Below, in pieces: positions 6,124 through 14,533 of a DNA stretch of 64,000 bases. The first letter of the stretch is position 1. Each line of letters opens with the position of its first letter. Location of the stretch: assembly GCA_964545715.1 (NCBI GenBank), contig CAZJHX010000005.1, forward strand, positions 79,760 to 143,759. Direction: 5' to 3'. Source of the DNA: CAZJHX01 sp964545715 (GTDB taxonomy: Bacteria > Myxococcota_A > UBA9042 > GCA-2863065). Position numbers and translations under genes: made by a program. Under the pieces are notes generated by a model. The model had not been told where the DNA came from. It did no database searches and worked only from the letters and a program-made list of their open reading frames with translations.

Positions 6124-9110
6124 TACTCGACCGTGAAGGTGCGGTCTACCTGGTTGAAGGGGCCGGGCACGATCTGACCGCGCTGGTTGATCAGCGCCAA
6201 TGACACTTTGTGCGCGCCCTTGGGCAGGTGCTCGAGCCACACCGGGCTCCAGGAGACCAGGTCGATCGGGTCCCTGTCGTCCAGCTGCAGGCGGACGCGA
6301 TGGCCCACCGAGCTGAGCTTGATGTTGCTGAGGAAGAAGTCCAGCAGGATCCGGTGCCCGGCGGCGCCCTTGTAGGAGCCGACCGGCGTGGAGTACGACA
6401 GAATCGGCCGCGTCCAGTCGATCGGCATCGGGGCGTCCTTGGTGGTGCGCACGTAGAAGCTGACCTTGGCAAAAGCGTTCTCACCCTTGACCGACTCGCC
6501 CCAGGCGGTGACGGGGAAGATGCGCACCGAGTGCTGACCGGATGCCAATCCGTCGATCGTCAGCGCGTTCTCGTTGGGATCGTACCAGTCGCGGGGCTTC
6601 TCGTTGTCCAGCAGCACCCGCAGGTGGTTGCCGCCGTGCTCGCCCTTTGCGGTCTGGAAACCGTTCATGTTTACGCGCACGTTGACCGTGCCCGAGCTCA
6701 GAATCTCGTCCGGTACCGGGCTTGTGATCGCGATGATGATGTTGTCTCGCGACATCCCGGGCCAGGCCGCGTCGAACTCCTGCGCCAGGCGCAGCCCTTT
6801 TGCCACGGGGTTTACCGCGACCGGCTTGGGCGGCGGGTCGCCGACACCCGGCTCGGTCTGAGGCGGCGCGGCGGCTTGCGAGGCGGTAGCAGCGGTCGGG
6901 CGAGCGTAACCATACCCCGCTGGGCGTCCGTCCAGCGATGCGGTGGCCGCCGGAACCGGGGTGAAGGTGGCGCCGTTGAGGGCCACAAACCACTCGTCCA
7001 GCAGCTGTACGAATTTGCGCGGGTACTTGGCCCCACGACAGTCACGTCCGCGACACGTCGCGCGGGCAGGCGGGGCGTGAGTGACGGCCAGCTTGACGCC
7101 CTGGCCGTCCGGCTTGACCACGACCTCCGACACCAGGCTCCACGGGTTGGTGTCGAAGACCATGGAGCCGCGATAGGTCTGTTTGTGCGCCACGTTTGTG
7201 ATCTTGAAGACGCAGGCCCCGGCGCGCGAGGTCGGCGGCGCGCTGTTCAGTCGGGTCCAGCCGGTTGAGCTCGGCACCAGCGCGTTGGAGAGCTGGTGCA
7301 GGCCGATCCCCTCACGACGGATGACGAGACCGTTGCGCGTCACGGACTCATACTGCGAGCCGCCGTGGCCCACGGGCACGTTGGCCATCCACATGGTGCC
7401 GAACAGCTTCTCGCACTCGGGGCCGGCCGAGATCCCCAGAGGAGCGCCACCGCTGGCGTATCCGCTGGTCAGCTTGCCGTCCTCCAGCGTTTGCATGTCT
7501 TTTTCGGGCGCGCGCCAGATGCTCTTGTTGAGGTTGGCCAGCGACAGGCTCATCCGCGAGCGCGTGCTCTTCGGATATCGCTTGGCCTTGCACCCCGCTC
7601 CGCGGCAGGGGGCCGCTGCGATGGCGCCGTGCTCGACGCTGACCGACACGCCGTCCGCAAGCGGGGTGACGGCCACCTGGCGCACCACGCTGTACGGGTT
7701 GGTCTCAAACGTCTCGAACGGGCCGTCATTGGTGACGTTGCGCACGTTGTAGACACAGCGGTCGCCGTCCGAGGCGCGCGATGCCGCCACAAACGTCATC
7801 GTGCGCAGGCGCGTGCGAGGGTTGCTGTCGGACACCAGGTGGATGCTGACGGCCAGCTCTTTGACGACCATGGCAAAGTCCGGACGCGACAGGCCGTAGG
7901 ACGGCGCCTCCAGCTGCAGCGTAGAGCGCCAGACCGTGTTCTGCACGCGCTCGCACGGACCTGCGTTGGCCGCGACGACGTCGACCGGCTTCTTGGGCTC
8001 GACCGGCTTCGGCGTCTCGGCGACAGGCGTCTCGACGGCGGCCGCGGGGGCCTTTACCTCGGTGCCGTGCCAGCGCTTCCACGTGCCGGAGAGTGCGCTG
8101 CCGCAGCCCGGGTGACCCGAGACCGCGACGGTCAGCGCGTCGCCCTCCAGCCCCAGGGAGCCCTCGCAGGAGTGCCCGTTCTCGAAGGCCTTGAAGCCGG
8201 CGTAGTCGCCGCACTGAATGGACACGCCCTTCTCGCCCTGAATCGTGGAGACCAGGGGCAACATGCTGGCCGGGCTGCCCTCGCCGGACGGTCCGGGGAC
8301 ACGCGAGATGCCCGTGGCGGTGACGGCCAGCAGTGACTTCGGCGTGCCGTCGTCGGCCATCGCGTCGAACCAGACGCCGCGCATGTCGCCGGGGATGTCG
8401 ATCTTGTTGCGCCCCGTGTTGCAGCGCGACTCGGAGCGGTTGATCTCCTCTGCCGTAATGGTGGCGCGCTCGGCGTAGATCGGCTGTCCTTTGCTCTTCT
8501 CCGCTTCGGCCTTCCAGTCAGTGCCCTTGCGCAGGAAGACGCCGGACATGTCGTCCGCGCACGCCCGATGCCCGGTCATGGTGACCAGCAGCATGTCGCG
8601 CTCGAGCTCCAGCGATCCACGGCACACGTCGCCGCCGCGGCCCATTGCGGTTGTGATCAGCGAGCCGCAGCCCACGATGACCACGCTCTTGCCGATGCCG
8701 CGCCCGGCGACGAGCCGCACGCTGGACTTCACGGCGTTGCCGCGCGGCCCGGGCGCCTTGCTGATGCCGGTGGCCGTGAGGTTCAGGACGCGCTTGGGGT
8801 CCGCGCTGTCTACCCAGAGGCCGCGCATGCCCTCGGGGAAGGTCAGGGGCGCGATACCCGCTTTACATCCCAGGCGGGCGGGCTTAACGCTGTTGCCCTC
8901 GGCCGCAGTGGGGTCGGTGCCGTCGGCGGGTTGGCCTTCGGCAGTCGCGGTTGCTGTGCCGGGTGCTTGATCCCCTGTGGTTGCGGCGGCGGTCGCTTCA
9001 GCGGGTGCGGGCTCCTCTGAAGGGGGCGCCTCCAGGGACTCTTCTTCGTCGCCACACGCGACCACCAACACGCATAACAACGCGATCTCAATGATGTTAC
9101 GTAGCCTCAT
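6123..9110 (-). CDS. Large lipoprotein with two duplicated domain types
   Basis: A 995-residue lipoprotein (signal peptide ending LVVAC) with an Ala/Thr/Glu-rich linker to about residue 75. Two copies of a roughly 110-residue domain follow (GMRGLWVDSADP near 93 and DMRGVWFDAMADD near 243, both containing TATGIS and a Cys pair). Then come two copies of a different domain (CERVQNTVWRS near 388 and CEKLFGTMWMA near 560), each ending in a Cys-basic motif (CRGAGCKAKRYP; CRGRDCRGAKYP). The C-terminal 200 residues look like a beta-sandwich (ITSPVPDEIL, QHSVRIFPVTAWGES). The function is unknown. The duplicated layout suggests a surface or periplasmic binding scaffold. It lies directly upstream of the glycosyltransferase and shares an overlap with it. 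Confidence 0.8.
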   Translation of the reverse strand: MRLRNIIEIALLCVLVVACGDEEESLEAPPSEEPAPAEATAAATTGDQAPGTATATAEGQPADGTDPTAAEGNSVKPARLGCKAGIAPLTFPEGMRGLWVDSADPKRVLNLTATGISKAPGPRGNAVKSSVRLVAGRGIGKSVVIVGCGSLITTAMGRGGDVCRGSLELERDMLLVTMTGHRACADDMSGVFLRKGTDWKAEAEKSKGQPIYAERATITAEEINRSESRCNTGRNKIDIPGDMRGVWFDAMADDGTPKSLLAVTATGISRVPGPSGEGSPASMLPLVSTIQGEKGVSIQCGDYAGFKAFENGHSCEGSLGLEGDALTVAVSGHPGCGSALSGTWKRWHGTEVKAPAAAVETPVAETPKPVEPKKPVDVVAANAGPCERVQNTVWRSTLQLEAPSYGLSRPDFAMVVKELAVSIHLVSDSNPRTRLRTMTFVAASRASDGDRCVYNVRNVTNDGPFETFETNPYSVVRQVAVTPLADGVSVSVEHGAIAAAPCRGAGCKAKRYPKSTRSRMSLSLANLNKSIWRAPEKDMQTLEDGKLTSGYASGGAPLGISAGPECEKLFGTMWMANVPVGHGGSQYESVTRNGLVIRREGIGLHQLSNALVPSSTGWTRLNSAPPTSRAGACVFKITNVAHKQTYRGSMVFDTNPWSLVSEVVVKPDGQGVKLAVTHAPPARATCRGRDCRGAKYPRKFVQLLDEWFVALNGATFTPVPAATASLDGRPAGYGYARPTAATASQAAAPPQTEPGVGDPPPKPVAVNPVAKGLRLAQEFDAAWPGMSRDNIIIAITSPVPDEILSSGTVNVRVNMNGFQTAKGEHGGNHLRVLLDNEKPRDWYDPNENALTIDGLASGQHSVRIFPVTAWGESVKGENAFAKVSFYVRTTKDAPMPIDWTRPILSYSTPVGSYKGAAGHRILLDFFLSNIKLSSVGHRVRLQLDDRDPIDLVSWSPVWLEHLPKGAHKVSLALINQRGQIVPGPFNQVDRTFTVE

Positions 9111-9149
9111 GGGGAGAGAGGGTACCCCCCCCGGAGCCGATCGGCAAAC

Positions 9150-10451
9150 CTACGACGATTGTGTCGCGACGCGCTCCGCCAGCCGTCGGGCCAGGTTTCG
9201 GTAGAAGAGGGCAGCCAGCACCGGGTCGCGATTGGTCAGCTCGAGCAGCTTGTCGCCGCGTATCGCCAGGACGCGGCACCCCTCTGTGGCCTTGATCGTG
9301 GCGCGACGTCGTGCGCCGGGCAGGATGGCCTGCTCGCCGAAGACCGCTCCTATGGCCCATTGCCGGCTGCCGTCGTCGCTCTCGAGGGCGCCTTGCTGCA
9401 GAATGAAGAGCCGGTCGGCCGGGCTGCCGTCCTCGCACAGCACGTCGCCTGCGCGCAGGGTCAGCGCCGTCCCCAGGCGGAGAACGGCTTTGATCTGCGC
9501 CGGCGTCAAATCCTCGAAGAGCGGCTGCTCCTGAGCAAAGCCCATCGTCGAGGTTGTGGCGCGCAGCGGCGGCAGGTTCGTGGGTGTTGGGTTGGCAAAG
9601 CGGCGTATCGTGCGCTGCTGTGGGCGCGTGCGCGGCTTGCTCTGGGAGTCGTCCGAGGACGGTGACGGCGTGGATCCCGGGACCGGGGTCAGCGTTGCAG
9701 AGGTCGTGCCCGAGTCGCCCGTGAGTCCGATCAGCACCGCGGTACAGTCTGCGACGACCTGCCGCTTGGCGGCGGTGTTGACGGTGGCTGCGGCGAGCGC
9801 GGGCAAGCTGCCGTACTCCTTGCTGAGCGCCAGAAGCTGGTCGCCGCGGACGATGCCGGAGACGCCCTCGGAGATCAGCGCGATGACCGTGTTGGGCGCC
9901 AGGCGAAACGTGACCCCGTCCATCTGGACCTTGCTGCGCTGGCCCAGGGACTGGCCGCCGACGCCGCTGGGCTTGACGGCGATCCAGGTGACTTCGTCCT
10001 GCTCCTGCGGGGCGTCGTCCTCGAGCCGGTGGTCATGGGTGAGGCGCGCGACATGGCCCCCACGGATGCAATAGGCGCGCGTCTTGCCCACGTGAGCGAC
10101 GGCCGCTCCGTCGCCACGCAGAAGCAGCACGGTGGCGGAGGTGTCGGGCGTACGCGCGTCGCCGAACGCGTCGCGGATGGACTGCGACGCGATCTCAAAG
10201 ACCTCTTGAAAGACGCCCGTCGCAGACATCCAGCTGCCGCGGTCGTCGCTGACGATCTTGGCCAGGGTAGCGGCGTGTTGAACGAGCGTGTTCAAGAAGA
10301 TACGCGACGACGGCACGCCGCCGCTGCGGTGCTCCTGACCGCTGGCCAGCGCATACAGCCCAAGGGAGGGCTCGCAAAGAGCCGCATCTACACGTCCGGT
10401 GTTCAGTTCTGCTTTTCTGGTCTCGACTGCAGCGTCGATTTTCAGGGCCAT
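9150..10451 (-). CDS. Degenerate PP2C-like domain fused to cyclic-nucleotide-binding domain
   Basis: A 433-residue cytoplasmic protein. Residues about 25-250 follow the PP2C phosphatase pattern (VLLLRGDGAAVAHVGKTRAY, LTHDHRLEDDA, IALISEGVSGIV), but the metal-binding aspartates are replaced: DGMGG reads ASGQEHRSGG, GDSR reads GKTR and SDG reads SEG. It is therefore probably a pseudophosphatase. After a Ser/Pro-rich linker, residues about 320-430 form a cNMP-binding-like jelly roll (LRAGDVLCEDGSPADRLFIL, GAVFGEQAILPGARRRATI). Start ATG 10451 begins directly with the domain; upstream in-frame sequence looks non-coding. It may sense a nucleotide or partner rather than dephosphorylate. Confidence 0.8.
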   Translation of the reverse strand: MALKIDAAVETRKAELNTGRVDAALCEPSLGLYALASGQEHRSGGVPSSRIFLNTLVQHAATLAKIVSDDRGSWMSATGVFQEVFEIASQSIRDAFGDARTPDTSATVLLLRGDGAAVAHVGKTRAYCIRGGHVARLTHDHRLEDDAPQEQDEVTWIAVKPSGVGGQSLGQRSKVQMDGVTFRLAPNTVIALISEGVSGIVRGDQLLALSKEYGSLPALAAATVNTAAKRQVVADCTAVLIGLTGDSGTTSATLTPVPGSTPSPSSDDSQSKPRTRPQQRTIRRFANPTPTNLPPLRATTSTMGFAQEQPLFEDLTPAQIKAVLRLGTALTLRAGDVLCEDGSPADRLFILQQGALESDDGSRQWAIGAVFGEQAILPGARRRATIKATEGCRVLAIRGDKLLELTNRDPVLAALFYRNLARRLAERVATQSS

Positions 10452-10571
10452 GTTGGTTTCAGGGCGATGAAGCCTCTTATTGCAGGTGGAAATAAGTCTA
10501 ACACCGTTTTGCAAGAAAAAAACCGAACGAACGTCATTTCTCGCTTGACGGCGCAATCGCCCAGAGCCTAC

Positions 10572-10593
10572 CTTCGGATCATCACTTCCGAAG
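10572..10593 (+). promoter_or_regulatory. Perfect 7-bp inverted repeat upstream of a small ORF
   Basis: CTTCGGA (10572-10578) and TCCGAAG (10587-10593) flank an 8-nt loop immediately before a purine-rich Shine-Dalgarno-like stretch. It could be an operator or an mRNA hairpin. Confidence 0.4.
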
Positions 10594-10606
10594 AGGGAGA
10601 GAGAGT

Positions 10607-10669
10607 ATGGAGGGACCGCCGCCGGACGGCAATCTGTCGGCCGAGCGCCCGGAGCACAGCGCAAGCTAA
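10607..10669 (+). CDS. Possible 20-residue small ORF
   Basis: An ATG preceded by GGGAGAGAGAGT opens a 20-codon frame ending at TAA 10667-10669. It lies in the 368-nt stretch (10452-10819) between two minus-strand genes, a stretch that otherwise holds only the 10572-10593 dyad and the start of the next small frame. It could be a leader peptide for the frame starting at 10683. Support is only the ribosome-binding site and position. Confidence 0.2.
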   Translation: MEGPPPDGNLSAERPEHSAS

Positions 10670-10682
10670 AGAGGAGGCGACA

Positions 10683-10919
10683 GTGACCTGGCTTTTGCCA
10701 TGGCACGGCCCCATGATCGCATTTGCGGCAAAGCGCTATGAAGAGGGCGGCTCGGTTGACCAACCCCCCCCACCTGTCCCTGACCGGACCCAGGCGGCCC
10801 GAGCCGCTGTGAGCGCCGCTTACGAGCCAGGCGCCTTTAGATTCCACATTCGGCCCACAGCGATCGCGATGAGCGCTGCACCTGCGCTGAGCACCGCACC
10901 CATTTTTGCCGGCCCCTGA
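10683..10919 (+). CDS. Possible 78-residue small protein antisense to the nhaA 3' end
   Basis: A GTG start at 10683 follows a strong GAGGAGG (10671-10677). The frame runs 78 codons; the last third is antisense to the end of nhaA. The sequence is Pro-rich in the middle (DQPPPPVPDR) and resembles nothing I know. Because part of it is a shadow of nhaA it may be spurious; the ribosome-binding site is the main argument in favour. Confidence 0.22.
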   Translation: MTWLLPWHGPMIAFAAKRYEEGGSVDQPPPPVPDRTQAARAAVSAAYEPGAFRFHIRPTAIAMSAAPALSTAPIFAGP

Positions 10920-12070
10920 TAGGGGCTGTCGCCCGGGAACGCCTCGCCGGCGACGAAGAGCGCCACGGTGAGCCCCAGACCGGCGACGATGCCGGCCGTG
11001 ATCAGGTGCTTGTAGTTCATGCCCGTCGGCAGCGGGAACCCCATCATGACGCCCAGGCCGCTGAACACCGCGATGCCGATGGTCTTGCCGACCAGCAGTG
11101 ACCCCAAAACGATCCAGGTGACGGCGTTGACGGAGCTGAATGCGACGCCGGCGTTGGCAAACGCAAAGAAGAAGAGCCCCAGGTCGACGGTCAGCTTCAC
11201 ATCGTGTTCGAAGTTGTGCAGCGGACTGTGTGCGTCTCCGAAGTGGCTGACGTCGGTGGGGTCTTCGATCTTTTCGGTCTCGGTGACGTGGTCGCTTTCA
11301 CGGAACAGGCCGGTGTCGCGCTTGGGGCCCGGCATGAACGGCACGATGGCGACCAGCGCCAGCGCCGGATGGAGTGCGGAGGAGATCAGGCCGACCCAGG
11401 AGAGCGTGCCGCCGACAGCGACGTATGGGAACCAGGAGCTGACATGCATGCGACGCATGATGTAGGCGCTGACCATGCCGGCCGCCGTGACCAGCAGGTA
11501 GATGGGCTGTGCCGGATGGTCGGGGTCGGGATAGAAGACGGCGATGATGCCCAGCCCGATGGCGTCGTCGGCGACGGCGAGCAACAGCAGAAAGTTGACC
11601 GCCGGGTGGCCGTTGCCGAAGACCATGCGCGCCACCAGCCAGGCCAGGGCGATGTCCGTTGCGGTGGGGATGCCCCAGCCGTTTCTGACGGCGGCGTAGT
11701 CTGGGGACGAGCCGAAAAAGAGGTAGGCCAGCAGCAAATAGACGCCGACCGGCCCCACCACGCCGCCGATGGTGCCCAGCAATGGGTTGATCGCCTTGGA
11801 CGGCGGGTTGAGGTCGCCGCCCGGCAGGCACGCCTCTGTGATCTCCTTGGCGGCGACACCGAAGAAGAGGACCATGAAGATGTCGTTGATAAGGAAGTGC
11901 GCAGTGACCGCGTGGCCGAGGATCGCGGTATTGGCGCCCAGAACGGGGAACTCCACCAACTGGTGGTACATGTGCTCGTCGATGTTTGCGACCACCAGAC
12001 CCGCGATGACTCCCACGATGAGTGGGAGCGAGAATTCCTGCAGGAAGTTCGTGATTCCTTTGCTGCTCAT
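10820..12070 (-). CDS. nhaA: Na+/H+ antiporter NhaA
   Basis: A 416-residue inner-membrane antiporter exchanging Na+ or Li+ for protons. The family signature is present: GIPTATDIALAWLVARMVFG corresponds to TM IV with its conserved Asp, and LLLLAVADDAIGLGIIAVFY to TM V with the paired Asp residues that bind the ion. About eleven hydrophobic segments can be seen. A long charged loop (roughly residues 255-285, RESDHVTETEKIEDP) sits before the last helices and is longer than in the E. coli protein. It stands as a single gene. Confidence 0.93.
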   Translation of the reverse strand: MSSKGITNFLQEFSLPLIVGVIAGLVVANIDEHMYHQLVEFPVLGANTAILGHAVTAHFLINDIFMVLFFGVAAKEITEACLPGGDLNPPSKAINPLLGTIGGVVGPVGVYLLLAYLFFGSSPDYAAVRNGWGIPTATDIALAWLVARMVFGNGHPAVNFLLLLAVADDAIGLGIIAVFYPDPDHPAQPIYLLVTAAGMVSAYIMRRMHVSSWFPYVAVGGTLSWVGLISSALHPALALVAIVPFMPGPKRDTGLFRESDHVTETEKIEDPTDVSHFGDAHSPLHNFEHDVKLTVDLGLFFFAFANAGVAFSSVNAVTWIVLGSLLVGKTIGIAVFSGLGVMMGFPLPTGMNYKHLITAGIVAGLGLTVALFVAGEAFPGDSPYQGPAKMGAVLSAGAALIAIAVGRMWNLKAPGS

Positions 12071-12172
12071 GCCGTCCTTGTTCGGGGTGCTGCTATCTAA
12101 TCGCTAGGTGTTCGCCGCGTCTTGGTTTACCCTGATCCCTGGGTCTTCGGTGGTGAGCCAACGGGGGTGAGG

Positions 12173-13372
12173 ATGAGAAGATATCACGGTTCTTTCGCGT
12201 GCGCGCTGACGGCGCTTTTTGTCACCGGCTGCATGGCGGGTGGACCCGAGCAGCTTCCTGCTGAGGCGGCCGAGGAGGCGCCGCAGCACACCGAAGCCAT
12301 GGCGGAGATCGAGGCCAACCTCGAGACCTGCGACGTCATGTGCACGATCGACAAGTGGGTCGCCGCCGAGCGCTATGCTGAAGCCCGCGAGGTGCTGAAC
12401 AAGACCATCGATGCCTCGCCCGAGGACATCGCGGCCGTGCTGAAGCTCGGCTCTGTGAACATCGCTGACGAGGAGTACCAGGCCGCTTACGAGCTGGCCC
12501 AGGCGTACGTGGACCGGCCGGTCGACGGCGCCGTGGACCTGCGGGTGATGGAGCAACGCGCGCGCGCCAGCCTGATGGCGGACGACGTGGAGACCGCGGC
12601 CAACGACTACAACGAGCTGCTGGATATGCTGGAGGCCAACGAGGCGGCTGCGACGCCACGCGAGGGCCGCGCCTGGGTCGGTCTGGCCACGGCAAACTAC
12701 AACCGCGGCGAGCTCGAGGCCGCTGAGAACATCGCGCGCGACCTGCTGAGCCATTCGGCCATCAAGGACCAGGTCGACCCGGCGCACGGCTGGTTCATTC
12801 TGGCTCTGGCGGCCGGGAAGAAGGGCGACGACGCCGTGTCGCGCGAGTACTACGACAAAGTGCTGGCGCGGTATCCCAACGAGCCCGCTACGCTGAACAA
12901 CATCGGGTGCATCGAGTACCGGAACGGCGACCTGGACTCGGCGCTGACTTTTCACCAGAAGGCCTACGACCTGGCCGGCAAGAACCGCCGCCTGGCGGCC
13001 ATCGCGTGGTCCAACGTGGCCGAGGTGGACATGCTGAACGGCCGCTACGACCTGGCCGAGGACCGCTGGCTGGAGACGCTGTCGATCTCCAAGCGCTTCG
13101 CCGCGGGGCACTTCAACCTGGCCGTTTTGTACGACCTGCTGGGCCAGGATGAGAAGTCCGCCCGCCACATGAAGACGGCGCTGGATATCGATGTGCAGGG
13201 CGTCACGCGCTGGAACACGTCCTTCTTCACGCCGGAGTGGAAACAGCACTTCCAGGCGTTGGTCGCCAACGCTCAGGGCCGCGCCGACACGGTCACGCTG
13301 TGGCAGGGCCTGGCGCAGGCCGAGGTCGAGGTTATTCGAAAGGCTGCACAACGCCACCTCCCCCGCCAGTAA
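12173..13372 (+). CDS. TPR-repeat lipoprotein
   Basis: A 399-residue lipoprotein (lipobox FVTGC). The mature part consists of tetratricopeptide-like helical pairs, for example AEAREVLNKTIDASPEDIAA, YPNEPATLNNIGCIEYRNGD and YDLAEDRWLETLSISKRF. Such proteins are usually scaffolds in the periplasm or on the outer membrane. Start ATG 12173 is preceded by GGGGGTGAGG. An upstream in-frame ATG-like extension is rejected because it would bury the signal peptide. No partner can be named from the context. Confidence 0.85.
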   Translation: MRRYHGSFACALTALFVTGCMAGGPEQLPAEAAEEAPQHTEAMAEIEANLETCDVMCTIDKWVAAERYAEAREVLNKTIDASPEDIAAVLKLGSVNIADEEYQAAYELAQAYVDRPVDGAVDLRVMEQRARASLMADDVETAANDYNELLDMLEANEAAATPREGRAWVGLATANYNRGELEAAENIARDLLSHSAIKDQVDPAHGWFILALAAGKKGDDAVSREYYDKVLARYPNEPATLNNIGCIEYRNGDLDSALTFHQKAYDLAGKNRRLAAIAWSNVAEVDMLNGRYDLAEDRWLETLSISKRFAAGHFNLAVLYDLLGQDEKSARHMKTALDIDVQGVTRWNTSFFTPEWKQHFQALVANAQGRADTVTLWQGLAQAEVEVIRKAAQRHLPRQ

Positions 13373-13416
13373 CCACTGGGGCCAAACGTCCGGCACGAAA
13401 CTTGAACACCCCCCAT

Positions 13417-13462
13417 CCAGCTGGGTTCGGACGACTCCACCTGTAGTGGAGCCCGCAGCTGG
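13417..13462 (+). promoter_or_regulatory. Nested hairpin in the leader of the App1-like gene
   Basis: CCAGCTG (13417-13423) pairs with CAGCTGG (13456-13462), enclosing CTCCAC (13435-13440) and GTGGAG (13446-13451) with a CTGTA loop. The 3' arm includes part of the GGGG (13461-13464) that may serve as Shine-Dalgarno for the ATG at 13472. It could hide the ribosome-binding site or act as a terminator for the TPR gene. Confidence 0.4.
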
Positions 13463-13471
13463 GGTATGTAG

Positions 13472-14533
13472 ATGAAAATGCGTCTTGTTGTTGTTGTTAT
13501 CGCTGCTGTTGCGCTGGGTTGCGCCGCCACTGAAACCACCGTCGACACCTCATCGGTAGATGCGGTCGAGGACCTGGGAGCGCTGGGCGCCAAGGCCGAC
13601 GGCGAGCAGCTGCGGACCGTCGAGCTGCGGCTCGAGGCGGGCGTGACCAAACGCTACCGGGTGCGCGCCGTCAGCTTCCACGCCGCCATCGAGCAGCAGG
13701 GGGAGACGCTGGTGCAGCTGTCGGCCAAGCACTATGAGTTCGACATGTATGGGGAGCCGGCGGTGGCTGCTCAGGTTGTCGCGCAGGCGGACGACACGGT
13801 ACGCAACTGGACCCTGCGTGTCGCCAACCTGGGTGAGGAGACCCTCGAGTGTACGGTCACCGTTTGGGACGGCCTGCCCGCCGAGCCCGGCGCGGACGAG
13901 CCCGAGGAGCCGGTCGAGCCTGAGGACCCGGAAGAGCCGGTCGAGCCCGAAGAGCCGGAAGAGCCGGTCGAGCCGCCGGTGATCGAGCTGGGCATCGTGT
14001 CCGACATCGACAAGACGGTGCTGCCCAAGCACGACCTGGACTCAGAGGAGACGCTGCCCGACGCGTTTGCCGGTGTCGCGGCGCTGTACACCGCGCTGGA
14101 GGGCGACAACACCGGCGACATGTATTACGTGACGGCGCGATCGGCCGACATGGTCGACGGGATCCCGCAGTGGATGGAAGAGCAGGGGCTGCCGGCAGGC
14201 CCGATCGAGACCGGCATCGCCGACCAGTTCTGGTTGGCTGAGGACGAGAAGGTCAAAGACATCTCGGAGATCTTTGACGCCAACCCGCAGCAGAACTTTG
14301 TGATGTTCGGTGACTCCAGCCACCGCGATCCCGAGGTCTACTCGCGCATTCAAGAGAAGTATGGCGAGCGCGTGCTGGGCGTCTTTATCCACAAGGTCAA
14401 CAACGTGAACCCCGACCGCGTCGAGGGCATGACCTTGATCACCAGCTATGCGCAGGCCGCCGACGTGCTTGCCGATCTGGAGCTGGTCACGGCTGACGAG
14501 GCCGCGCTCGTTATCGAGCTGGCGACCGAGTAA
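13472..14533 (+). CDS. Lipoprotein with App1-like (DUF2183) HAD phosphatase domain
   Basis: A 353-residue lipoprotein (lipobox VALGC). Residues about 45-130 form a beta-rich domain, then comes a linker of repeated Glu-Pro-Glu-Glu-Pro-Val units, then a HAD-type domain of the phosphatidate phosphatase App1 family. The nucleophile motif is GIVSDIDKTVLP (DxDxT), followed by MYYVTARSADM and NFVMFGDSSHRDPEVYSRIQ, matching motifs II-IV of App1 proteins. In yeast App1 is cytosolic and hydrolyses phosphatidate and diacylglycerol pyrophosphate; here the enzyme is exported, so envelope phospholipids or foreign membranes are plausible targets. It abuts the convergent haem gene with no gap. Confidence 0.8.
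   Translation: MKMRLVVVVIAAVALGCAATETTVDTSSVDAVEDLGALGAKADGEQLRTVELRLEAGVTKRYRVRAVSFHAAIEQQGETLVQLSAKHYEFDMYGEPAVAAQVVAQADDTVRNWTLRVANLGEETLECTVTVWDGLPAEPGADEPEEPVEPEDPEEPVEPEEPEEPVEPPVIELGIVSDIDKTVLPKHDLDSEETLPDAFAGVAALYTALEGDNTGDMYYVTARSADMVDGIPQWMEEQGLPAGPIETGIADQFWLAEDEKVKDISEIFDANPQQNFVMFGDSSHRDPEVYSRIQEKYGERVLGVFIHKVNNVNPDRVEGMTLITSYAQAADVLADLELVTADEAALVIELATE

Noticed and set aside
10452..10847. N-terminal extension of the PP2C-like protein
   Set aside because: The in-frame stretch is low-complexity, Cys/Arg-rich and overlaps the nhaA end; the domain starts at ATG 10451.
12122..12172. Upstream start for the TPR lipoprotein
   Set aside because: It would place 17 residues before a complete lipoprotein signal peptide; ATG 12173 has a better ribosome-binding site.
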